A DNA stretch of 64,000 nucleotides from Paenibacillus pedocola (lineage in GTDB: Bacteria; Bacillota; Bacilli; Paenibacillales; Paenibacillaceae), in NCBI RefSeq assembly GCF_031599675.1, contig NZ_CP134223.1:496001-560000 (forward strand), given 5' to 3'. A program made the position numbers and the translations under genes. The notes beneath the pieces are model-generated. The model made no database searches, was not told where the DNA came from, and was given only the letters and a program-made list of their open reading frames with translations. Position 1 is the first letter of the stretch, and each line of letters starts with the position of its first letter. This document shows positions 52,143 to 59,135 of this stretch, one piece after another.

Positions 52143-53027
52143 ATGGTTATATTGAATGCTTTCAAAACAACGGCCCTTAAGCTGAAAATGTTCAGCGAGC
52201 TGGTCATGTTCTCACATACGCTCTTCTCCCTGCCGTTTGCCATCATCTCGATGGTATGGGCAGCAGGCGGATGGCCTTCCGGCCATATGATGCTATGGGG
52301 GCTCATCGCACTGATCGGGGCGCGCAATGGTGCCAATGCCTTTAACCGGCTGGTGGACCGTACCTTTGATAAACAGAATCCGCGCACCGCGCACCGGCAT
52401 CTGCCGCAGCGGCTGCTGGCGGAGAAAGAAGTTATTCTGTTTATCGTCATCAACTATGCACTGTTTATTGTTGCCTCCGGTATGCTGAACCTGCTCTGCC
52501 TGGTGTTGTCGCCGGTGGCGATTGTCCTGATCTCTACTTACTCTTATACTAAACGCTTTACCTTTCTCAGCCACTTATACCTGGGATTCGTGATTGCTTC
52601 GGCACCGATTGGTGCCTGGTTCGCGGTGACCGGGAATATCGCGTTTACCCCGTTTGTCATTGGCACGGTCGTTATGCTATGGATTGCCGGCTTTGACATC
52701 ATCTACGGTACGCAGGATATCGATTTTGACCGGCGGCACGGCCTCTGGTCCATCCCGAGCTTCTTCGGGCTGGAGAACGCCCTGCGCATCTCCAAGGGCC
52801 TGCATTTCATCATGGTGCTGCTGCTGCTCTTCCTGTACCTCTGGCGTGATCTGGGCTGGATGTACCTTGTGGGCATCGGTATAGCCACCCTGCTCCTGAT
52901 GACGGAGCACAGGATTATCAAACCTTCGAACCGTAAGCTGATGAAGGTGGCTTCGTATAATTTGAATCAGGTGATCAGTATGGTGATATTGCTGTGTACG
53001 CTGATTGATTATTTTTATGTTAGCTAG
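52143..53027 (+). CDS. ubiA: UbiA-family prenyltransferase (MqnP/DmkA-type)
   Basis: 294 residues with about nine membrane helices. The two Asp-rich motifs that bind Mg-prenyl diphosphate are NAFNRLVDRTFDKQNPRTA and DIIYGTQDIDFDRRHGLWSI. It attaches a polyprenyl chain to an aromatic acid in the membrane. The motif style matches the 4-hydroxybenzoate/MqnP subgroup of the futalosine menaquinone route. In the electron-transfer context it could be the DmkA that makes a dedicated demethylmenaquinone. The sequence alone does not separate these. AAAGGA precedes the ATG. Confidence 0.82.
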   Translation: MVILNAFKTTALKLKMFSELVMFSHTLFSLPFAIISMVWAAGGWPSGHMMLWGLIALIGARNGANAFNRLVDRTFDKQNPRTAHRHLPQRLLAEKEVILFIVINYALFIVASGMLNLLCLVLSPVAIVLISTYSYTKRFTFLSHLYLGFVIASAPIGAWFAVTGNIAFTPFVIGTVVMLWIAGFDIIYGTQDIDFDRRHGLWSIPSFFGLENALRISKGLHFIMVLLLLFLYLWRDLGWMYLVGIGIATLLLMTEHRIIKPSNRKLMKVASYNLNQVISMVILLCTLIDYFYVS

Positions 53028-53063
53028 GGGGCGGCGGTGGCTCGGTTAGGGTGCTCTGCTGCG

Positions 53064-53192
53064 AGGAATGTTTGGACTTCCGGCAGCTGTTATGTCTGGA
53101 TTCCCTGATTGGAAACCGCTGTTCGCGGTAGGAATCCAAACATAAAGGCGGACGCTATCGCTCCTACAGTTCCAAAATTCCTCTCCGCTCGC
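53064..53192 (+). repeat. interspersed palindromic repeat, copy C
   Basis: It opens GGAATGTTTGGACTTCCGG, has an inner dyad TGTCTGGATTCC/GGAATCCAAACA, and ends CAGTTCCAAAATTCCTCTCC. The outer ends GGAATGTTTGG and CCAAAATTCC are near-inverted repeats. It is closely related to copies A and B near nrdA/nrdB and lies 37 bases after the ubiA stop. Confidence 0.75.
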
Positions 53193-53252
53193 CTACACCT
53201 CGCCTGGGCTAACAACAAAAGAACAACATGCCTACCCAGCAGGGGGCGGCAG

Positions 53253-53287
53253 AAAGGCGCGTATAAGGCTGGCTACGCGCCTTTTTT
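53253..53287 (+). terminator. intrinsic terminator downstream of ubiA
   Basis: GGCGCGTA and TACGCGCC pair and TTTTTT follows. It closes the aminotransferase-ubiA transcript after repeat copy C. Confidence 0.85.
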
Positions 53288-53386
53288 GCTGTTCCCAACC
53301 CCCAAAAACCAAAAACCCCCATGCTAAACTCACTCACGGGCGCTACGCTGCGTTCGGCTGGTTTAGCGGTGGGAAGAAATGGATGC

Positions 53387-53414
53387 AAAAAAAAGAGCCC
53401 GAGGGCTCTTTTTT
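53387..53414. terminator. bidirectional terminator between convergent genes
   Basis: AAAGAGCCC and GGGCTCTTT pair with A-run and T-run flanks on both sides. It also serves the polyprenyl synthase gene on the minus strand. Confidence 0.8.
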
Positions 53415-53462
53415 GCGTTTGAGGGGAGGCTTCAAGTGTTTAAAGATAGATTACATTAGTGA

Positions 53463-54443
53463 TTAGTGATCGCGCCCTGCAAAATACTGCAGCAGGGTAT
53501 CCAGATTGGCATGGGCCGGATAATCGGAGAGCTGCTGCACGATGGCTGCGGCTTGATCCAGATAGCTCTGGCTGACTGCCTCAGTACGGGCTAAGGCATC
53601 ACTGCTGATGATTAGATCCAGTACATATGACACTTCTTCTTCGGAGGAGGCGGGGCCAATCGTACGAATCGCCGGAGCGAGCTTAGGGTCCTGAAGCGCA
53701 AAGAGCACGGGAAGGGTTACCTGGCCATGCCGCAGGTCGCTGCCGGCGGGCTTGCCCAGCACATCCGCAGACTGGGTGAAGTCAAGCAGGTCATCCTGTA
53801 TCTGAAAGGACATGCCCAGCGCTTCCCCAAAAGTATAAAGCAGCTGTGCGACTTCTTCTGAGCTCTCCGTAGACAATGCGCCGACCCGCAGGCAGGTAGC
53901 CATTAGCAGGGCTGTCTTGTTGCGGGATTTCTCCAGGTATTGCTCAAGCGTCAGATTATAATCGAAGGCATGCTCCATCTGCTGGTATTCACCGAGGCAG
54001 AGCTGAGCGGTTGCTACGGCAGAGAGATCATGAACGTAGCGGTTTTTGTCTCCGGTATACTTGCTTAACAGCTCGATTACCCTGGCAGACATATAATTGC
54101 CGATATGAACAGCGGATAGAACACCGGTCTTCACGTGCAGGGCGGCACCGCCGCGCCGCAGCTCGGCATCGTCGATAATATCATCATGAATTAAAGAGGC
54201 TGCGTGGATAAATTCTGCAGCTGCGGACAGCTGCAGGGTTCTGCGTCCTGAAGGTTTGCGTCCAAACCGTCCGCCGACGATGACCATCAGCGGGCGGAGA
54301 CGTTTGCCACCGGAGCCGACCAGCTCAAGAATGCTCTGGGCCAGCTGCGATTTTTTGGGAACATCCTTATCACGGGCCACGAGATTTTCGATTTCACGGT
54401 TAATTTCATTCAGATCTATATTCAAGGCTTCATGCAGCTTCAT
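53463..54443 (-). CDS. polyprenyl diphosphate synthase (heptaprenyl synthase component II / DmkB-type)
   Basis: 326 residues of the all-alpha prenyl synthase fold. The first Asp-rich motif is SLIHDDIIDDAE and the second is QIQDDLLDF; GGKRLRPLM precedes them. It elongates farnesyl diphosphate with isopentenyl diphosphate to make the quinone side chain. AGGTGGG lies 8 bases before the ATG at 54443 (an in-frame GTG at 54458 is less likely). It is 18 bases after a small partner gene. DmkB in Listeria is the matching enzyme of the electron-transfer locus. Confidence 0.87.
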   Translation of the reverse strand: MKLHEALNIDLNEINREIENLVARDKDVPKKSQLAQSILELVGSGGKRLRPLMVIVGGRFGRKPSGRRTLQLSAAAEFIHAASLIHDDIIDDAELRRGGAALHVKTGVLSAVHIGNYMSARVIELLSKYTGDKNRYVHDLSAVATAQLCLGEYQQMEHAFDYNLTLEQYLEKSRNKTALLMATCLRVGALSTESSEEVAQLLYTFGEALGMSFQIQDDLLDFTQSADVLGKPAGSDLRHGQVTLPVLFALQDPKLAPAIRTIGPASSEEEVSYVLDLIISSDALARTEAVSQSYLDQAAAIVQQLSDYPAHANLDTLLQYFAGRDH

Positions 54444-54461
54444 GTTTAGGATTCCCACCTG

Positions 54462-54911
54462 TCAAATGGCTTTGCTTGTGCGGCTTCGCTGGCTGCGCTC
54501 TTGGAGAAGGAACTCTTCGATTCCAGCCGCCGGATTTTGCTCTGCGAAGTCTCCATTTGAACGTCTGATCTGCAATTTCTTAATGGATGGAGCCAAATAA
54601 GCAACGAGGTCCAGCTCACGGCATTTCACTGCAAACTGCAGATAAAAGCTATACAAATAATCTCCGTCCAAAATGTTGCGGGTAAGTTCGGGATGATGTG
54701 GGACACATTCCATATGGCGCTGTGCCGCCACGGTAAGAATGGTATAAATACCTAGCAAATGGACTTTGCGGTCATATTCCAGATCATGGCGTTCCAATAC
54801 CGCGAGCAACTGCTCACATTCCGCCGGAGAGAGATACAATTGAATACCGGCGATAGGGGACATTTCAGTCTGTAAAAGCCGGAAGGTATCTTCAATGAGT
54901 TGTCTGTTCAT
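54462..54911 (-). CDS. small heptaprenyl diphosphate synthase component I-like protein
   Basis: 149 residues, helical. The segment LDGDYLYSFYLQFAVKCRELDLVAYLA resembles the conserved core of HepS, the regulatory subunit of two-component heptaprenyl synthases (usual form LAGDYYSGLYY). It is shorter than HepS (about 250). Its position directly before the catalytic subunit supports a subunit role. GGAGAGGAG is spaced 5 bases before the ATG at 54911; the frame is open to 54953. The similarity is by eye and moderate. Confidence 0.6.
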   Translation of the reverse strand: MNRQLIEDTFRLLQTEMSPIAGIQLYLSPAECEQLLAVLERHDLEYDRKVHLLGIYTILTVAAQRHMECVPHHPELTRNILDGDYLYSFYLQFAVKCRELDLVAYLAPSIKKLQIRRSNGDFAEQNPAAGIEEFLLQERSQRSRTSKAI

Positions 54912-55003
54912 TAAGCTCCTCTCCTTCATGTCGGTTTTGACGGAAGCAACCATTGCCCTGATTATCCCTACAAAACCATTCTTTAAAACCTTGTTAAATA
55001 AGG

Positions 55004-55034
55004 AGAGTAATGTGTCCTAGGGACACATTACTCT
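55004..55034. promoter_or_regulatory. perfect 14-bp inverted repeat before the hepS-like/dmkB pair
   Basis: AGAGTAATGTGTCC and GGACACATTACTCT flank a 3-base centre. Neither side has a T-run. On the minus strand TTGAAT, a 16-base spacer and TAATGT form a possible promoter whose -10 lies inside the repeat, so it may be an operator. It could also act as the ndh2 terminator hairpin. Confidence 0.5.
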
Positions 55035-55131
55035 TAAGAATATCTTATTCAACTGTAGCACACATAAATCACATAATAATATGGTTAAATGAATTATGAC
55101 TTATAAATGGTGGAGAAAGTATTGATATGCA

Positions 55132-57015
55132 TCAGTCCGTAAACAGATACCAGCGCCGGACGAGCGGAATTCTCTTCCATTGCTTCTTGAGCCAAGGCAG
55201 GACGTAGTAGTCCAGACCGAAGACGCTGCCCGATCCGCCGATGCATGCAATAGCTGCTCCAACGTACCAGAGCATTTCTGTTGAAGCCATCTTGGTAGAC
55301 CAGATCATAACGGCCATACCTATGGTCGCTATGGAAGCAATAGCTGTAAACAGACCAACGATAAGCATCACACCGAAGACGATTTCGGCACAAACCATGC
55401 CGATTTGGAACCATTTAGCCAAGGCTGTATAAGCTGTTCCGTCGCTGTTATAGAACATCAAGTTCATAAACCAGTGGGTAATATCATAAATCCATCCCGG
55501 AACCCACAAAGCTTCAACTGCTTCTTTTGCAGTTGTTACTGCGGAAGCTGCGGATTGGGCATCTACTGTATCCTTGACGGCATCGACGGCAACGCTGGCC
55601 GAGGAGGCAGCATCTGTAAGATGGGCAGGAGCAGGAATCAGGAAGATATTATCCGGATTATCCCAGATCTTCTTAAACTTATCGATACCTTCATACAGCC
55701 ACATGCCTCCGAGAAGCATACGCAGCGGAACGAGCCAGAAGTTAGGTGAACGTTTGGAGAAGTACCCGCCCACGAAGCTCTTGCGGTTCTCTACATGGAA
55801 GAACTCGTGCATCATATAAGTCCATACTTTATTGAAACCTACTACCTGTGACAGATAGAACATGTTGATGAAGTGTTTGGACAACATAGCCATGAATCCG
55901 GTAAGCATGAACAGTTTGCCAGGAAGGCCAACGTTCGCTACGCCGTAGCGGCTGCCGATGGAAACCATCGTACCGTGGAATCCCGGTTTGTAGGCTTTCT
56001 TAGCAGTACCTTTGATATCCGCTGTAATGTTTCCGGCAATAATTGGAGCCGCTTGTTCAGCGTTCTCAACCATTTGCGGTACAGGGCGGGTTTCGCCTTC
56101 AGGGATGAAGAAGATGTTATCCCCAACAACATAAACGTTCTTGTGGTCAACACTTTCCAGATGTTCGTTAGTAACAATACGCTTGCGTCCTTGTTGTTGA
56201 ACATCAAGATTCCCTACGATTTCAGAACCTTCAACACCGGCTGTCCAGACAATAGTCTGTGCTTCCACAATGTTTTTCTCACCGAGTGCAACACTGCCAG
56301 CTCCAACTTCGGTGATTTTCGCGCTGGTAACAATTTCTACATTCAGCTTACGAAGACGGGCTTCAGCTTTTTGAATCAGTTTATCCGGAAGGATAGGCAG
56401 AACCTTCGGAGCCATATCAGCAACGATCAGGCGTACTTCGGAAGGATCAATGAAGAACTCTCTGCACAACTCTTCGCGTTGCTCGGCCATTTCTCCGACC
56501 AGCTCGACACCTGTAAAGCCGGCGCCAATGATAACGAAGGTCAGCATGGAACGGCGAACAGCCGGATTCTTTTCTTTAGCCGCTTTGGTGTACATATCGC
56601 GGATTTGACGTTTCAGCGCAACGGCGTCGTCATAGGACCAGAAGGAGAAGGTGTTCTCTTCAGCTCCGGGAATACCAAAGAAGGTTGGTTTGCTTCCTGT
56701 ACCGATAACCAGGTAATCATATGCATAAGTAGCTTTATCGGATTTAAGCTTTTTGCCTTTGAAATCAATATTGCTGATTTCATCAAGCACTACATCTACT
56801 TTAAGACCTGCAAAGATTTTCTTCAGATCAATCTTAATTGAATCCTCAGGCGCGCGGTTCGCTGAAACCTCATGCAGCTCAGTCAATAGAGTGTGATAGG
56901 GATTCCGGTCGATCAGTTTGATTTCTACATCTTTGTCGTTCTTAAATTTCTTTGCCAGTTTCTTAGCCGTGAGTACGCCGCCGTAGCCGCCGCCCAAAAT
57001 GACTATTTTCTTCAA
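55132..57015 (-). CDS. ndh2: type II NADH dehydrogenase with DoxX-like membrane extension
   Basis: 627 residues. The FAD-binding GGGYGGV is at residues 8-14, the NADH-binding Rossmann motif VIIGAGFTGVELVGEMAE is near 161-178, and NVYVVGDN is the second FAD contact. From about residue 440 there is a long C-terminal region with four to five membrane helices related to DoxX. Ordinary NDH-2 is about 400 residues; the Listeria electron-transfer Ndh2 is about 627 and has such an extension. It passes electrons from NADH to a quinone. It starts with TTG behind GAGGTG, 49 bases after pplA. Confidence 0.88.
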   Translation of the reverse strand: MKKIVILGGGYGGVLTAKKLAKKFKNDKDVEIKLIDRNPYHTLLTELHEVSANRAPEDSIKIDLKKIFAGLKVDVVLDEISNIDFKGKKLKSDKATYAYDYLVIGTGSKPTFFGIPGAEENTFSFWSYDDAVALKRQIRDMYTKAAKEKNPAVRRSMLTFVIIGAGFTGVELVGEMAEQREELCREFFIDPSEVRLIVADMAPKVLPILPDKLIQKAEARLRKLNVEIVTSAKITEVGAGSVALGEKNIVEAQTIVWTAGVEGSEIVGNLDVQQQGRKRIVTNEHLESVDHKNVYVVGDNIFFIPEGETRPVPQMVENAEQAAPIIAGNITADIKGTAKKAYKPGFHGTMVSIGSRYGVANVGLPGKLFMLTGFMAMLSKHFINMFYLSQVVGFNKVWTYMMHEFFHVENRKSFVGGYFSKRSPNFWLVPLRMLLGGMWLYEGIDKFKKIWDNPDNIFLIPAPAHLTDAASSASVAVDAVKDTVDAQSAASAVTTAKEAVEALWVPGWIYDITHWFMNLMFYNSDGTAYTALAKWFQIGMVCAEIVFGVMLIVGLFTAIASIATIGMAVMIWSTKMASTEMLWYVGAAIACIGGSGSVFGLDYYVLPWLKKQWKRIPLVRRWYLFTD

Positions 57016-57064
57016 GAGAAATTCACCTCATTCGTCTGATTAGCTGCAAGAGGTAAGCGAATAA

Positions 57065-57973
57065 TTATTTCGCGCCTTCGAGTGCTTTTTCTGCAAGTGT
57101 AAAGTATTCGCCTACGTGGATGGATACGCCGGAAATTGCATCGGTTTTGCCTTCAGCATCCAAAGTAGGTGCGGCACCTTTATTGTCAAGGAAATACTTC
57201 TCAGCCAATGCGATTTCTTCATGCCATTCAGCAGAAGCGCCGCCGGCTTTCATGCCGTATTTGCCATCTACAGAGTATTGTTTCTTGTCATCGCCAGCAG
57301 CATTCACGCCGCTGAAGTTAGCAGCTACGATATTACCGTTAGCAACAGTCAAAGCTACAGTTGATTTCCAGCCGGATTCTGCATCCATTTCGCCTTCAGC
57401 TTTATATCCGCCGTCTTTGTAAGGACCAGCTTCAGTAGGGCCTGCAGCAAGAGCGGTTTGCGCTGCTGCTACGAAGTCGCTGACACCAACGGATACACCG
57501 GAGATTGCATCAGTTTTGCCTTCAGCGTTTACAACAACCGCTGCCGGATCCTGCTTTTCAATTAAGTAAGCTTCAGCCTTAGCCGCTTGCTCATGCCATT
57601 CAGCTTGTCCGCCGCCTTTGGATACCAGACCGTAGTTGCCGTCTTCAGAAACCTTTTTCTTCAGGTCGCCGGCATTTTTAACATTGAAAGCGTCCCAATC
57701 AGCTTTAGTGATTTTTCCGCCTTCAACAGTCAGCAGCACGAAGGATTGCCAGCCTGTTTTTTCGTCAGCAGGTGCAGTACCGTAATAAGTTCCATCTTGA
57801 TATTGTCCAGCCTCAGCTGTGGCATTACCGGAGTTTGTTGCTGCAGGAGCAGTTGTTTCAGCCGGAGCATTGGTAGCGGCAGTGTTGGCAGCGTTGTTAT
57901 TGTTGTTGCCACACCCTGCGAGCAGGGTACCCAGTACCAGTGCGCTCGACAAAATTACAGAAGCTTTTTTCAT
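57065..57973 (-). CDS. pplA: PplA-like flavin-carrying lipoprotein with two FMN-binding domains
   Basis: 302 residues. The lipoprotein signal ends LLAGC (C21). An Asn/Ala/Thr tether of about 35 residues leads to two homologous domains, each ending in a flavinylation-like motif: DAISGVSV (155-162) and DAISGVSI (278-285). PplA in Listeria carries FMN on Thr in two DxxSGAT-like sites, attached by ApbE/FmnB, and delivers electrons outside the cell. Here Ser (S161, S284) would be the acceptor and Val replaces Ala, so flavin attachment needs proof. GGAGGT precedes the ATG, and ndh2 follows in the same operon. Confidence 0.85.
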   Translation of the reverse strand: MKKASVILSSALVLGTLLAGCGNNNNNAANTAATNAPAETTAPAATNSGNATAEAGQYQDGTYYGTAPADEKTGWQSFVLLTVEGGKITKADWDAFNVKNAGDLKKKVSEDGNYGLVSKGGGQAEWHEQAAKAEAYLIEKQDPAAVVVNAEGKTDAISGVSVGVSDFVAAAQTALAAGPTEAGPYKDGGYKAEGEMDAESGWKSTVALTVANGNIVAANFSGVNAAGDDKKQYSVDGKYGMKAGGASAEWHEEIALAEKYFLDNKGAAPTLDAEGKTDAISGVSIHVGEYFTLAEKALEGAK

Positions 57974-58041
57974 TTGTGATGACCTCCAAATTAGTTTAAA
58001 ATATATATATTAAAATGTAAAACATTTTAATAGACATGGAA

Positions 58042-58216
58042 GTGATAAATATCACTTTATAAATGACAAATGTCACTCTTATTATCGGCAGGAAACCCTT
58101 TTTGTTGCAGTACTTTGACATATATCAGTAAACATTCGATAAAATTTTAAACATCTTGTTTCTGCTCCGAAGGCATTTTAGCACAATAAACGAATCGCAC
58201 ATGTGAAAATAATCAC
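58042..58216. promoter_or_regulatory. four FNR/CRP-type dyads upstream of pplA
   Basis: All have the form (R/T)TGA-N6-TCA(C/G): GTGATAAATATCAC (58042-58055), ATGACAAATGTCAC (58063-58076), TTGACATATATCAG (58115-58128) and GTGAAAATAATCAC (58203-58216). The first two are 21 bases apart, two helical turns. The nearest is 69 bases before the pplA start. Such sites bind FNR-like regulators and suggest low-oxygen control. The rest of the 57974-58451 gap is AT-rich with no gene. Confidence 0.6.
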
Positions 58217-58451
58217 TAAACCTAAAATAATTTATCTATATTTAATTTATCTCTATTTGGATTATATCAAATTTTAAAAAATTTGAATACCACATATAAG
58301 AGACTATTATGTGACAAAATACGACCCCGGTAATTAAGTTCCTTCTTCAGAACCTCCCGATTCAGTTCCTGCGGCAGGGGGTAATACATCCTTAGCACGT
58401 GAAACTCTGAATATACCTTAAATTTAGGGAAAATAAGGAGATGAACTTGTA

Positions 58452-58655
58452 ATGGACAGCAATGTATTTAAAGGGAAATGGATGCAGGTTAAAGGTGAGG
58501 CCAAGAAGCAGTGGGGCCAGCTTACGGATGATGATCTGGATGTTATTGATGGTGAAAAAGATAAATTAATCGGCAAGCTGCAGGAGCGGTACGGCCATAC
58601 CAAGGATCAGGCAGAGGCGGAGTACCGCAATTGGGAGCAATCGGTCCGCAGCTAA
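58452..58655 (+). CDS. CsbD-family stress protein
   Basis: 67 residues: NVFKGKWMQVKGEAKKQWGQ is the CsbD signature, followed by a second helix rich in charge. CsbD proteins are small, abundant and induced by general stress in Bacillus; their molecular role is unclear. AAGGAG precedes the ATG. No clear sigma-B promoter is visible in the AT-rich upstream region. Confidence 0.88.
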   Translation: MDSNVFKGKWMQVKGEAKKQWGQLTDDDLDVIDGEKDKLIGKLQERYGHTKDQAEAEYRNWEQSVRS

Positions 58656-58711
58656 TTAAATGAGGCTTCGGGTGATAGGGTAGTCACATTTGCATGAAGA
58701 GGCGGTGTCAT

Positions 58712-58978
58712 ATGTACAAACCGACCGTCGTCACCGGCAGGATTATTGAAGTAAATGCTGATCGCGTGCTTACACAGCAAGGAAACATGTTCTGCACCTA
58801 TCATCCCCGGTATTATACACTTCCGGATGCAGAGATTTGGACACACGCCGAATGTGACCTGGAAGAAAAGCCTGAACCGGATTTGGCAACAGCAGACGGT
58901 ATGCAGGTGACCAAGAGGCGCTGGAATCCGATGTGGCTCTGGTTTTTGTCTCAGAAAAAGAGCGCAAATCGAATTTGA
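58712..58978 (+). CDS. small hypothetical protein
   Basis: 88 residues from the ATG at 58712 (AGGCGGTG is spaced 5 bases before it; an in-frame ATG at 58694 has no site). YKPTVVTGRIIEVNADRVLTQQGNMFCTY suggests a short beta fold. The C-terminus has WNPMWLWFLS. I do not recognise the family. The terminator overlaps its last codons. Confidence 0.55.
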   Translation: MYKPTVVTGRIIEVNADRVLTQQGNMFCTYHPRYYTLPDAEIWTHAECDLEEKPEPDLATADGMQVTKRRWNPMWLWFLSQKKSANRI

Positions 58979-58992
58979 TTTGCGCTCTTTTT
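58957..58992 (+). terminator. intrinsic terminator overlapping the 3' end of the small gene
   Basis: AAAGAGCGCAAATC pairs with GATTTGCGCTCTTT around GAATTT and ends in a T-run. The left arm lies inside the coding sequence and the stop codon is in the loop-proximal part. Confidence 0.9.
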
Positions 58993-59135
58993 TGGTTTTT
59001 AATCCAACAGTAACTGCAAGACCCAATTATTCCTATACATAGTACTAGAACTGTGGTTTCATGAATTTAAATTATTATTATGATAGTATGAACTAAGAAA
59101 AGGGATAAACTTATAAAAGCTGCAGGAGTGAGGCT

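Noticed and set aside
55873..56841. 322-codon plus-strand frame opposite ndh2
   Set aside because: Antisense of the FAD/NAD-binding core of NDH-2; no independent support.
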